Of a stretch of 64,000 bases of DNA, positions 26,006-33,574 are shown in pieces. This DNA comes from CALGLS01 sp965222105 (GTDB lineage Bacteria > Bacteroidota > Bacteroidia > Chitinophagales > Saprospiraceae). Position numbers and translations under genes: made by a program. How positions within the stretch are numbered: position 1 is the stretch's first letter; each line of letters begins with the position of its first letter. Under the pieces are notes generated by a model. That model was not told the origin of the DNA. It did no database searches and worked only from the letters and a program-made list of their open reading frames with translations. The stretch spans positions 73,646 to 137,645 of the forward strand of contig CBDCTQ010000022.1 in assembly GCA_965222105.1 (NCBI GenBank), written 5' to 3'.

Positions 26006-27211
26006 ATGTCTATGAAGTCATTGATGGTTATTCTTGTTACTATGTTATTGGCTCTCAGCTTGTGGGCAGAAGGGGCCTGTGTTACCGCGTCAGTTGATTT
26101 TTTCAATGAGCGATTGGAAATCCGGTACGATCCGACGATGAAGCTGGACGAAAAAAGCAAACTGATAAACACCTACGATAAAAGGCTGAAGGGGTTTTAT
26201 GAGACAATGAAGGCCGGCCCGCACGAAATTTTATTGAATGACCTGCTGGCCTACCGTGAAGAATTGAACCTGAACGATTGGCTGTACTGCCGAATGGTTC
26301 GTATTGTAATTGATTCGATATATGCCGACAACCGGGAGACGCATCGGGCATTGGTGTGGTGGTTTTTGTTGAACGAATCGGGGTATGATGTGCGGCTATG
26401 TGTTTCTGAGCTCATCTATGTTTTTTTATTTGCGGCAAGCGAAGACAAATTGCTGGACGTAGGCAGCTTTAAAGAAGACGATAAACGGTTTTACAATATC
26501 ACCGCCAAAATTTACAATGTAGAAACCACCTACGCCATTTACAACAAACCCCGGTTCGTCGCCAACCCCGACGGGCGGCCTTTTTCTTTTAGTTTAGAAC
26601 AAATGCCCCTTCTCCAACCCGACCTCACTACCAAAAATATTACCTTCCATTATCAGGACGAGCCGATCACGCTGACGGTCGAACTCGACAAAGTGGTGCA
26701 GGACTTCATGGTCGACTATCCGCTGCTAGAAGAGATGGACTACCTCAATACGGGACTGTCTACAACTTTGCAAACTTCTTTGTTGCCTCAATTGGAAGCA
26801 CTTATGGAGGGCAAAACCGTAGTGGAAAAACTGGAAATACTAGCTGCCTTCACCCGCTCCGGCTTCCAGTACAAATGGGATTGGGATGTGTACGACGAAG
26901 ACCGCCCCATGTTTGCAGAACAAATATTCCATCACAAATACTCCGACCACGAAGACCGCTGTGCTTTGTACTATTACCTTGTAAAAGAATTGTTGGGATT
27001 GCCGATGCTGGCCATCACCCACTACAACAACAATATGACCCTGGCCGTGGCGCTGGATGGTTCATTCGAGCGTTCGTTTCAGTACAAGGGTCGTCAATTC
27101 ATCGTTTGCGATCCGACCCATCCCGTTTCTACCGGCGAGATCGGCCGCTATCCCAATGGTTTGACGAAGGCCACTGCCACTGTGGTGGGCGAATATGGGG
27201 TAGGGGATTGA
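26006..27211 (+). CDS. exported transglutaminase-like fold protein with altered triad
   Basis: A 401-residue exported protein; I choose the ATG at 26006 over a TTG at 25994. The signal peptide ends near LWAEG. The C-terminal 120 residues look like the transglutaminase-like domain of Bacteroidota in which a DCEDRS...YPGH...DPTY pattern carries Cys, His and Asp. Here the same segments read SDHEDRCALYYYLV, ITHYNNNMTLAVA and CDPTHP. The Cys position is His, with a Cys three residues later, and the His position is replaced by Asn/Met, while the Asp is kept. It is probably a binding protein rather than an active enzyme, unless the triad is re-wired. It stands alone, upstream of tRNA-Leu. Confidence 0.7.
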   Translation: MSMKSLMVILVTMLLALSLWAEGACVTASVDFFNERLEIRYDPTMKLDEKSKLINTYDKRLKGFYETMKAGPHEILLNDLLAYREELNLNDWLYCRMVRIVIDSIYADNRETHRALVWWFLLNESGYDVRLCVSELIYVFLFAASEDKLLDVGSFKEDDKRFYNITAKIYNVETTYAIYNKPRFVANPDGRPFSFSLEQMPLLQPDLTTKNITFHYQDEPITLTVELDKVVQDFMVDYPLLEEMDYLNTGLSTTLQTSLLPQLEALMEGKTVVEKLEILAAFTRSGFQYKWDWDVYDEDRPMFAEQIFHHKYSDHEDRCALYYYLVKELLGLPMLAITHYNNNMTLAVALDGSFERSFQYKGRQFIVCDPTHPVSTGEIGRYPNGLTKATATVVGEYGVGD

Positions 27212-27244
27212 AGGAGAATAGAGTTCAAAAAAATAACATTTCCA

Positions 27245-27276
27245 TTGGCATAATTGATTTGAAAGTCGTACTTTTG
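27245..27276 (+). promoter_or_regulatory. promoter for tRNA-Leu
   Basis: TTG at 27245-27247, 21 nt, TACTTTTG at 27269-27276, an exact TAnnTTTG box. The mature tRNA starts 10 nt further at 27286, so the 5' leader would be only a few nucleotides. Confidence 0.7.
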
Positions 27277-27285
27277 CGGCCTGCT

Positions 27286-27367
27286 GCCCGGGTGGCGAAA
27301 TTGGTAGACGCGCACGTTTCAGGTGCGTGTGCCGCAAGGCGTGGGGGTTCGAGTCCCTTCCCGGGCA
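27286..27367 (+). tRNA. tRNA-Leu (anticodon CAG)
   Basis: Class II tRNA. The acceptor GCCCGGG pairs with CCCGGGC, discriminator A. The D loop contains AATTGGTAGA. The anticodon stem CACGT/GCGTG holds the loop TTCAGGT, giving CAG. A long variable arm (TGCCGCAAGGCG) and the T arm GGGGGTTCGAGTCCCTT follow. CCA is not encoded. It marks the left edge of the AT-rich region. Confidence 0.96.
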
Positions 27368-27380
27368 CTGCTCTAAATCA

Positions 27381-27415
27381 ATGAGTTACATATTTAAAAT
27401 GTAACTCATTTTTTG
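27381..27415 (+). terminator. rho-independent terminator after tRNA-Leu
   Basis: ATGAGTTACAT (27381-27391) pairs perfectly with ATGTAACTCAT (27399-27409) over a 7-nt loop and is followed by TTTTTTG. It is 13 nt downstream of the tRNA 3' end. Confidence 0.75.
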
Positions 27416-27523
27416 TTTGTGGAAATTATATTTCAAGATGATTGATTTTTCTGGTAGTCTTACAAATTAACTTTTGATTTCCTTTCGATAAGCGTATTCG
27501 ATATGATTTCCATAAATATACCT

Positions 27524-27531
27524 TAACTTTG
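27524..27531 (+). promoter_or_regulatory. -7 box just before the Crp/Fnr gene (possible leaderless mRNA)
   Basis: TAACTTTG at 27524-27531 matches TAnnTTTG exactly. It ends 5 nt before the ATG at 27537, so transcription would start at or almost at the start codon. No clear -33 TTG is seen at the usual distance. Confidence 0.35.
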
Positions 27532-27536
27532 ACTTT

Positions 27537-28127
27537 ATGCACTATATAAGTTTATTAAATAATATAAACCAAAAAGTAAATTTAACAAAAGATGAAGAAT
27601 CTATATTAATTTCCAGGCTAAAACAAAGAACCTACCTCAAAGGGCATTTTATCGCACAAGAAGGAGATGTTTATAGATACCAAACTTTTGTCATTTCTGG
27701 AATAGTCAGAACTTTTTATCTAGATGAGAATGGGCATGAACATGTGGTCTCATTTGGTATCGAAAATTGGTGGGTAGGAGATATTTGTAGTTTTACAACA
27801 CAAACCCCTGCGGAGTATAACACTCAATGTTTAGAAAAAACTACAGTTTTACAAATCTCTTATGAGGCTATGGAACAATTGTATAAGGACATACCAAAGT
27901 TAGAAAGATATTTTCGAATTGTTATTCAAAAAGCCTATGGAAATGTAACGAAAAGAATTGTCCGTAACCATTCCATGTCCGCTAAAGAAAGGTATCACTT
28001 ATTTACCAGTTCTTATCCTGAATTTACTCAACGTGTCCCTCAATATATGATAGCATCCTATCTTGGCATTACTAAGGAGTTTCTCAGTAGAATGAGAAAA
28101 AAAATGGTGGACAAGCCAGAAAATTAA
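27537..28127 (+). CDS. Crp/Fnr family transcriptional regulator
   Basis: A 196-residue regulator. The N-terminal cyclic-nucleotide-binding-like beta-barrel runs to about residue 115 (KGHFIAQEGDVYRYQTFVISG), then a dimerisation helix, then a winged-helix domain near the C-terminus (QRVPQYMIASYLGITKEFLS RMRKK, with the recognition helix at ITKEFLSRMRK). There are no Fnr-type cysteine clusters, and the cAMP-contact residues are not obvious; Bacteroidota members of this family often have unknown ligands. It is the first gene of the AT-rich region and directly precedes the pirin gene, whose operon it may control. Base composition is clearly more AT-rich than topA or recF. Confidence 0.9.
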   Translation: MHYISLLNNINQKVNLTKDEESILISRLKQRTYLKGHFIAQEGDVYRYQTFVISGIVRTFYLDENGHEHVVSFGIENWWVGDICSFTTQTPAEYNTQCLEKTTVLQISYEAMEQLYKDIPKLERYFRIVIQKAYGNVTKRIVRNHSMSAKERYHLFTSSYPEFTQRVPQYMIASYLGITKEFLSRMRKKMVDKPEN

Positions 28128-28182
28128 CCTACATCAACTTTATTTTTTAACCTACCTCATTTTTATTGCCTTTCATCCTTCT

Positions 28183-28190
28183 TAGTTTTG
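28183..28190 (+). promoter_or_regulatory. -7 box before the pirin gene
   Basis: TAGTTTTG (28183-28190) is an exact TAnnTTTG. The expected -33 region is only T-rich (CATTTTTATT). It would give a leader of about 30 nt to the ATG at 28228 and separate the pirin operon from the Crp/Fnr gene. Confidence 0.35.
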
Positions 28191-28227
28191 CACTATAAAT
28201 TTTCCTAAAATAGTTAGTGTTAAAATT

Positions 28228-29112
28228 ATGGATAGAAAAAACTTCATTAAAAAATCATTAATTGCTGGTCTGGCAGGAAGTCTTCTTCCTGTAACAGCAA
28301 AAGCAAAGAGTGCCTCAGTAGAGAAATCTACTTATGACAAACTAATGAATCAAGTAGGGTTTAATCATTTACCTAATCAAAAAGATGCACAAACGATGAA
28401 TACTATATTACACAAAGCGAATACAAGGGGAGTCGCTAATCATGACTGGCTTACTGCGAAACACTCTTTTAGTTTTGCTAATTATTATAATCCCGACCGA
28501 ATGAACTTTGGGGTGTTGAGAGTTCTCAATGATGACAGAATAGCCCCTTCAAAAGGTTTTGGTACACATCCGCATGATAATATGGAAATTATCTCTATCC
28601 CATTAGCAGGTGCTTTAGAGCACAAAGACAGCATGGGCAATGGTGCAGTTGTTCGAAATGGTGATGTACAAGTGATGAGTGCTGGAACGGGTATTCAACA
28701 TAGTGAATTTAATGCACTTGATGATCAAGATATGAAATTGCTGCAAATTTGGTTATTCCCAAACAAGAAAAACGTCCAACCCAGATATGATCAAATATCG
28801 ATTAAAGATATTGAAAAGAAAAATGAATTTTATCAAGTGCTTTCTCCCAATGCTAATGACGAAGGGGTTTGGATTCATCAAGATGCTTGGTTTCACTTAG
28901 GGGAGTTTGACCAAGAAATATTTACCAATTATAAAATGAATAAAGAGGGCAACGGGGTGTATGCATTTATCATTGAGGGTACTGCCGAAATAGCAGGCCA
29001 AGCATTAGAGAGAAGAGACGGATTTGGTATTTGGAATGTCCAAGATTTTGAAATTATCGCAGGTAAAAATAGTCGAATATTATTAATGGAAGTACCAATG
29101 CAGCTTTCTTAG
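28228..29112 (+). CDS. pirin family protein with N-terminal export signal
   Basis: A 294-residue bicupin. Residues about 60-290 are a pirin domain (quercetinase/YhhW type) with all four iron ligands in the N-terminal cupin: His114, His116 (THPHDNME), His158 and Glu160 (IQHSE). Unusually, the first ~27 residues (MDRKNFIKKSLIAGLAGSLL ... AKA) form an export signal. The RKNFIKKS start resembles Bacteroidota Tat signals in which the usual RR is RK. Tat export would suit a metal-loaded cupin. Pirins can act as dioxygenases on flavonol-like compounds or as redox sensors; the substrate is not readable. It is followed after 48 nt by the SnoaL-like gene. Confidence 0.9.
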   Translation: MDRKNFIKKSLIAGLAGSLLPVTAKAKSASVEKSTYDKLMNQVGFNHLPNQKDAQTMNTILHKANTRGVANHDWLTAKHSFSFANYYNPDRMNFGVLRVLNDDRIAPSKGFGTHPHDNMEIISIPLAGALEHKDSMGNGAVVRNGDVQVMSAGTGIQHSEFNALDDQDMKLLQIWLFPNKKNVQPRYDQISIKDIEKKNEFYQVLSPNANDEGVWIHQDAWFHLGEFDQEIFTNYKMNKEGNGVYAFIIEGTAEIAGQALERRDGFGIWNVQDFEIIAGKNSRILLMEVPMQLS

Positions 29113-29160
29113 TATAATTTAAAACTTATATGCAATTTAAACTATAAATAAAAAAAGATT

Positions 29161-29514
29161 ATGACAAATTTAGAAAGAGCTACAGACTTATACAAACAAG
29201 TAGGACAAGGCAAATTAATGGACGCTTTTGAACAGTATTATGCTGAAAATGTAGTCATGGAAGAACCCAAAGGTACTAGGTCGGGAAAAGAAGCATGTCG
29301 GAAGTCCGAAGAAGAATTTTTAGCCGGAGTAGAAGCGTTTCATGGTATGGAAATCAAAGCAATGGCTGAAGATGCTAACAATGGAAAAGTCCTTATTGAA
29401 GTAAATATGGACATAACTTTTAAAGGAGGGCATCGAGTGCTCATGGAACAGGTAGCGGTACAACAATGGGAAAATGGTCAAATCATCCACGAAAGATTTT
29501 ATTATAATGCATAA
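29161..29514 (+). CDS. SnoaL-like (NTF2-fold) protein whose stop codon is rebuilt by an IS end
   Basis: A 117-residue cytoplasmic protein with the cone-shaped NTF2 fold: LYKQVGQGKLMDAFEQYYAE, then VVMEEPKGT, and the closing strand QQWENGQIIHERFYYNA. Members include polyketide cyclases and isomerases, but many only bind small ligands; no catalytic assignment is made. The IS4 element starts at 29513, so the TAA stop (29512-29514) uses one base of the target duplication and two of the IS. Before insertion the frame would have ended with TAG, and its last 8 nt (ATGCATAG) would have overlapped the doxX start. The protein is unchanged by the insertion. Confidence 0.85.
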   Translation: MTNLERATDLYKQVGQGKLMDAFEQYYAENVVMEEPKGTRSGKEACRKSEEEFLAGVEAFHGMEIKAMAEDANNGKVLIEVNMDITFKGGHRVLMEQVAVQQWENGQIIHERFYYNA

Positions 29515-30816
29515 CACTACTAACCAATAAAAATCGTAATATGAAGAAAAAAATCTAGGCGATAAAAGATGGCGAAACATTTGTTCAATAATAATTGGAC
29601 AAAATATTACTTAAACAAAATAGTTTCGCCATGGCAAAGATAATAGAAGTTATAGTATTTGGGAAGTATCTATATTTTTTAAAAGAAAGCGAATTAAAGC
29701 GCCTTTTAGTATTGAGTTTTGGGATTTTACGAGCACAAACGGTAAATATCAGTCTAGTAAATGACCAAATCCCATTAGAGGAGAGTGGTCGATTAAGCAG
29801 AGCTAGTCAATACAACTACTTGTTAAAGACATTTCAAACTGGAAATGTTGAAAAGACGATTCGGCAAGTGTTTAACATATTGGTAGTACTATTTTATAAA
29901 GGGGAGGCAAAAGTGAAGCTATTGATTGATAGGACGAATTGGGAAATAGGAGACAGAAAAGTGAATATCTTATCGATAGGATTACTTTATGATGAAAAAA
30001 TTTACATACCATTGTTAGGAGAGGATTTAGGTTATAAAGGAAACAGCGACAGCGAAACGCGAATAAATTTAGTAGATAAATTGTTAGAATGGTGGAAGTC
30101 AATGCAAATACCTGTTCCTCAATTTGTTATAGTAGGGGATCGAGAATTTATAGGGGAGGAATGGTTAACAGCTTTAGCAAAAAGGGAGATTGAATATGTT
30201 ATTCGTTTAAAAGGAAATTTAAAATTCGAGACCTGGCTAAAGGGAAGGTATAAAATCGGAAAAAAGTTTGGGGTTAAAGTATTACATCGATATATGGAGA
30301 GCACTAACGAAGATGTAGAATTAGTGTTAAGTGGAGAAGCGATTGCCCAATTATATATAGTAAAAAATGAAGGAAAGCTAGCTAAGAAAGAGCCTTATTT
30401 ATATTTAATTACGAACCAAGAGGATATTGATTTGTCGGGAACAATATATAAGCAGAGATGGAAAATAGAAACTTGTTTTTCGTATTTGAAATCAAAAGGA
30501 TTGAATTTAGAACAATTAAATCTTGAGGGAACACACAAAACGGATATTCTATTTGCAATATTATCTCTAGTTTATGGATTAATTGTTTTTCAGGGGCAAG
30601 AGAGTCAAAAAGAAGATCCTCCAAAACAAATCGAGTATAACAATGGAACTACATATCCAAGAATATCTGTGTTTAGACAAGGCTTAAGGGAATTAACAGG
30701 TATCGCCACTTTCGACCAGTTTTTGGAGCATTTGGAACGCATTTTTAGAAAAACTATACAAAACTGGCAAATGCTTAATCAATTATATATTAAAAATTTA
30801 AGTGGTTAGTAGTGTT
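29513..30816 (+). mobile_element. complete IS4-family insertion sequence, 1,304 bp
   Basis: Ends are the perfect 14-bp inverted repeats AACACTACTAACCA (29513-29526) and TGGTTAGTAGTGTT (30803-30816). One transposase gene fills the element. Flanking 9-bp direct repeats (ATAATGCAT) prove the boundaries. IS4-family elements are known for target duplications of about 9-12 bp. It is inserted exactly at the overlap of the SnoaL-like and doxX genes. Confidence 0.92.
29631..30809 (+). CDS. IS4-family transposase (DDE, YREK motif)
   Basis: The preferred start is the ATG at 29631 (MAKIIEVIVFGKYLYFL), 392 residues; a TTG at 29595 would add 12. The DDE triad is Asp100 in LIDRTNW, Asp170 in VGDREFIG and Glu280 in the IS4 signature Y273-x2-R276-x3-E280-x6-K287 (YKQRWKIETCFSYLK). 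The frame is intact and its TAG stop (30807-30809) lies inside the right terminal repeat. It is probably active or only recently silenced. Confidence 0.95.
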   Translation: MAKIIEVIVFGKYLYFLKESELKRLLVLSFGILRAQTVNISLVNDQIPLEESGRLSRASQYNYLLKTFQTGNVEKTIRQVFNILVVLFYKGEAKVKLLIDRTNWEIGDRKVNILSIGLLYDEKIYIPLLGEDLGYKGNSDSETRINLVDKLLEWWKSMQIPVPQFVIVGDREFIGEEWLTALAKREIEYVIRLKGNLKFETWLKGRYKIGKKFGVKVLHRYMESTNEDVELVLSGEAIAQLYIVKNEGKLAKKEPYLYLITNQEDIDLSGTIYKQRWKIETCFSYLKSKGLNLEQLNLEGTHKTDILFAILSLVYGLIVFQGQESQKEDPPKQIEYNNGTTYPRISVFRQGLRELTGIATFDQFLEHLERIFRKTIQNWQMLNQLYIKNLSG

Positions 30817-30819
30817 ATA

Positions 30820-31224
30820 ATGCATAGTAAAAATATAGATTTAGGATTGCTTATTCTTCGCTTGACAGTAGGTGGATTGATGTTGTTTCATGGAGTAGCA
30901 AAGCTAATTCATGGTATCGGTGGCATACAGGGAATGCTGACAGCTAAAGGATTACCGAGTTTCATCGCTTATGGTGTTTATATAGGAGAAATCATTGTGC
31001 CTTTATTTATAATTTTTGGATTTAGAACCAGAATCGCGGCTCTTATATTCGCCTTCAATATGCTAATGGCAATGTTTTTAGCCCATTCAGGTGATATTTT
31101 TTCTTTATCGAAACATGGTGGTTGGGCGGTAGAATTAATTGGATTATTTCTTTTTGGTGCTGTTGCATTGTTTTTTACAGGAGGGGGGAAATATTCAGTG
31201 TCTTCAAAGAATAAATGGGACTGA
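30820..31224 (+). CDS. DoxX family membrane protein
   Basis: A 134-residue integral membrane protein with four predicted helices: LLILRLTVGGLMLFHGVAKL, then about 45-65, 70-90 and 105-125. The HGVAKLIHG turn and the GE(I)IVPLFIIFGFRT segment are typical of DoxX. I choose the ATG at 30820, which lies within the IS target duplication; an upstream GTG at 30802 belongs to the IS end. DoxX proteins are often encoded with pirins and NTF2-like proteins in redox-stress operons. After the IS insertion this gene may have lost transcription from the pirin promoter. Confidence 0.88.
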   Translation: MHSKNIDLGLLILRLTVGGLMLFHGVAKLIHGIGGIQGMLTAKGLPSFIAYGVYIGEIIVPLFIIFGFRTRIAALIFAFNMLMAMFLAHSGDIFSLSKHGGWAVELIGLFLFGAVALFFTGGGKYSVSSKNKWD

Positions 31225-31241
31225 TAAATATAAAATTTAAA

Positions 31242-31448
31242 ATGGAATTAATAAAGAATCTAAGCTGGCGATATGCCACCAAAAAATTTGATGCTTCGAA
31301 GAAAGTAAAAGAAGAAAACATCGAATTATTGAAGGAGGCAATCCGTCTATCGGCTTCATCTTATGGGTTTCGTTCAAATGATGATGCCAACCAACATTTA
31401 AAGAAAGTTAGGAAAAGCAATGTTAGTTTATTTAAACGGATAGAATGA
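31242..31448 (+). pseudogene. nitroreductase remnant with in-frame internal deletion
   Basis: A 68-residue frame. Residues 1-42 (MELIKNLSWRYATKKFDASK to SASSYG) match the N-terminus of NfsB-like NAD(P)H nitroreductases, and residues 43-68 (FRSNDDANQHLKKVRKSN) match the C-terminal end, normally LGYRS..D..QHLKKVRK. About 140 central residues, including most of the FMN pocket, are missing, while frame and stop are kept. An earlier in-frame ATG at 31215 is not supported by the family. The remnant cannot be a functional nitroreductase. Its stop overlaps the next start by 4 nt (ATGA). Confidence 0.8.
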
Positions 31449-32869
31449 GATTGCTCAGGATTGAATTTTTCATCATATTGTTTACCTTATTTTCTCAATA
31501 CTTATTAGCTCAGGAGAAAGGAACAATAAAGAGTGAACCACCTTCCTTTAAATTGACAAGGGCGGAGGAGGATTATTCTTATTTGAAGAATAAGGAAAAA
31601 AGTCCTTATGAAAAAGGATTTTTTGATGCGATTAAGTATATCCCTATCAATAAAAATGGTGAGATTTATTTATCTCTTGGTGGGCAGATTAGACCCCGTT
31701 TTGAACATTACTCCAATCGCTTTTGGGTAGCAGATGCTGACCAGGATTTCTATTCCCAACGACTGGCATTACATAGCAATATTGTATTAGGAAAATATAT
31801 CCGTGTATTTGGGGAATTATATCATGGCAATATCAGTAATGAAAAAGCATTCGCTGAATATGATGACCTTGATTTATTTCAGCTTTTCGCAGAAATTAAA
31901 CTCCCCATAAAAGAAAAACAACAGTTTTCTTTCCGATTTGGGCGACAGGAAATGGGACTTGGGGCTGCCCGCCTGATAGGTATTCGGGAAGGGCCTAACA
32001 TTCGCCGTTCCTATGATATGGCCAGGGTGATTTATACCAAAGAGAAAATAAAAATCCAAGCATTTTATGGCAAGGAGGTACGCCCACTTTTTGAAGCCTT
32101 TGATAATGACTTTTCACTCTTTGATAAGGATGCTACTAATCCCCAACTCTGGGGTATGTATAGCCAATTTCCAATAAAAGGTTTAAATGGGACCAATGAA
32201 ATCTACTATCTCGGATTCCAAGTGGATAATGCAACTTTCAATGATGTTGCAGGAAGTGAAAATAGACATTCACTTGGTTTAAGACGATTTGGGAAGATAG
32301 GTAAACATTGGAAGTATAACTCGGAAGCTGTTTACCAATTCGGAGAAATAAGAGATGATAATATCAGTGCTTTCAGCATAAACACAGATTGGCACTATGA
32401 ATTAATTGATACAAAATGGAAATGGTCTCCGGGCTTGAAATTAGAATATGCAAGTGGGGATAAGGAAATAGGAGATGATAAAATTAATTCATTCAATCCC
32501 ATGTTTGTGAACCCGGCTTATTATAGTTTGGCAGCGACTATCACTCCTTCAAATCTTATTGGCATTCATCCTTCAATAAGTTTAATACCCATTAAAAGTT
32601 TTAAAATATATGCTGAGTGGGCTATTTTTTGGAGAGCATCCAGAAATGATGCTTTATACCGTCCAACTCGATTTATAAATAGGGTTGGAAGCGCGACAAA
32701 TAATAGAAATATCGGGCATCAAGTAGGTTTAAAAACCCAATATGAAATCAATAGGCATTTATCATTTGATTTGGATTTGAGTTACTTTATTGCTGGCAAA
32801 TTCTTGGAGGAAAGCGGGGAGTCGGAAAATATATTTCACATTGCCCCTACACTTAATTTTAGGTTTTAA
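31445..32869 (+). CDS. alginate-export (AlgE-like) outer membrane porin
   Basis: A 474-residue protein with a signal peptide (about 1-22, LLAQ) and a periplasmic N-terminal stretch, then a beta-barrel of alternating strands (YLSLGGQIRPRFEHYSNRF, FSFRFGRQEMGLGAARLIG, GLKTQYEINRHLSFDLDLSY) ending in the C-terminal aromatic HIAPTLNFRF typical of outer membrane proteins. The GGQIRPRFE and FRFGRQE phrases are characteristic of the alginate export family (PF13372). The name does not prove alginate transport; many members are diffusion channels. It overlaps the nitroreductase remnant by 4 nt. Confidence 0.85.
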   Translation: MRLLRIEFFIILFTLFSQYLLAQEKGTIKSEPPSFKLTRAEEDYSYLKNKEKSPYEKGFFDAIKYIPINKNGEIYLSLGGQIRPRFEHYSNRFWVADADQDFYSQRLALHSNIVLGKYIRVFGELYHGNISNEKAFAEYDDLDLFQLFAEIKLPIKEKQQFSFRFGRQEMGLGAARLIGIREGPNIRRSYDMARVIYTKEKIKIQAFYGKEVRPLFEAFDNDFSLFDKDATNPQLWGMYSQFPIKGLNGTNEIYYLGFQVDNATFNDVAGSENRHSLGLRRFGKIGKHWKYNSEAVYQFGEIRDDNISAFSINTDWHYELIDTKWKWSPGLKLEYASGDKEIGDDKINSFNPMFVNPAYYSLAATITPSNLIGIHPSISLIPIKSFKIYAEWAIFWRASRNDALYRPTRFINRVGSATNNRNIGHQVGLKTQYEINRHLSFDLDLSYFIAGKFLEESGESENIFHIAPTLNFRF

Positions 32870-32998
32870 AATTTGAGCAGATGCCTTTTAACAAGGCAAA
32901 TACAAATATACAAATAGATAAATTATACAATTTCACCAAAAAGAATTAGCTCCTAAAATCAAGCCTCTTGAGGGTAAATATTTATTATAAGAATAGCG

Positions 32999-33544
32999 AT
33001 GGAAAATCAATCTATTACCACTGTTGTTCGTCATTTCATCAAAGCAGATAAAAAGGGTGCATTTGAAAATTGGACAAAAGAAATTAGTGCCAAAGCCAAA
33101 ACATTTAAAGGTTTTGAAAGTTTGCATTTGATTAAACCTCCAACGGAGAGTAATGAATATGTCACCTTGTTTAAGTTTTCATCACTTGTTGATTTGCAAA
33201 GATGGATGGATTCTCAAGAAAGAATAACGGAGTTGGATAAACTGGAAAAACTCTCGGAAAAAGAAAGAGTATATGGAGAAATCACAGGGATTGATTTTTG
33301 GTTTGAAACACCAGAAAAAGAGAATGTAAGAACTCCCCCAAAATGGAAAATGTCCTTATTGACTTGGGCGGCAGTATTTCCTGGTGTGGTAGTATTATCA
33401 AAATCATATCATTTTCTTTTCCCTACTGCTCACCCAATTATTTTGACACTATTAACCACTATGACTTTAGTCCCTTTATTAACTTGGGTTTTAATGCCGA
33501 ATATCGTAAAGTTATTTAAAGGATGGCTTTTTTCTAAAAATTAA
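32999..33544 (+). CDS. antibiotic biosynthesis monooxygenase-like protein with two TM helices
   Basis: A 181-residue protein. Residues 1-100 form an ABM/dimeric alpha-beta barrel domain (TTVVRHFIKADKKGAFENW, FKGFESLHLIKP, WMDSQERITELDKL). The C-terminal 60 residues carry two membrane helices (about 120-138 and 145-165), so the domain would sit at the inner face of the membrane. This ABM-plus-TM architecture is common in bacteria and its role is unknown; ABM domains can be quinol monooxygenases or heme-degrading. It is separated by 129 nt from the porin gene. Confidence 0.82.
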   Translation: MENQSITTVVRHFIKADKKGAFENWTKEISAKAKTFKGFESLHLIKPPTESNEYVTLFKFSSLVDLQRWMDSQERITELDKLEKLSEKERVYGEITGIDFWFETPEKENVRTPPKWKMSLLTWAAVFPGVVVLSKSYHFLFPTAHPIILTLLTTMTLVPLLTWVLMPNIVKLFKGWLFSKN

Positions 33545-33574
33545 AATTAGTTTTAAATCAATAAATTATTTGTT

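Larger units (their letters stand above)
29504..30825. repeat. 9-bp target-site duplication of the IS4 element
   Basis: ATAATGCAT occurs at 29504-29512 and again at 30817-30825, immediately outside the terminal inverted repeats. The span given covers both copies and the element between them. The two copies are identical, which indicates a fairly recent insertion. Confidence 0.9.

Noticed and set aside
29513..30816. IS element as the mobiliser of the MITE-like element
   Set aside because: The IS ends (AACACTACTAACCA) and 9-bp duplication differ from the MITE ends and its 7-bp duplication.
30802..30819. Upstream GTG start for DoxX
   Set aside because: It is inside the IS terminal repeat, so it cannot be the original start; the ATG at 30820 fits the family.
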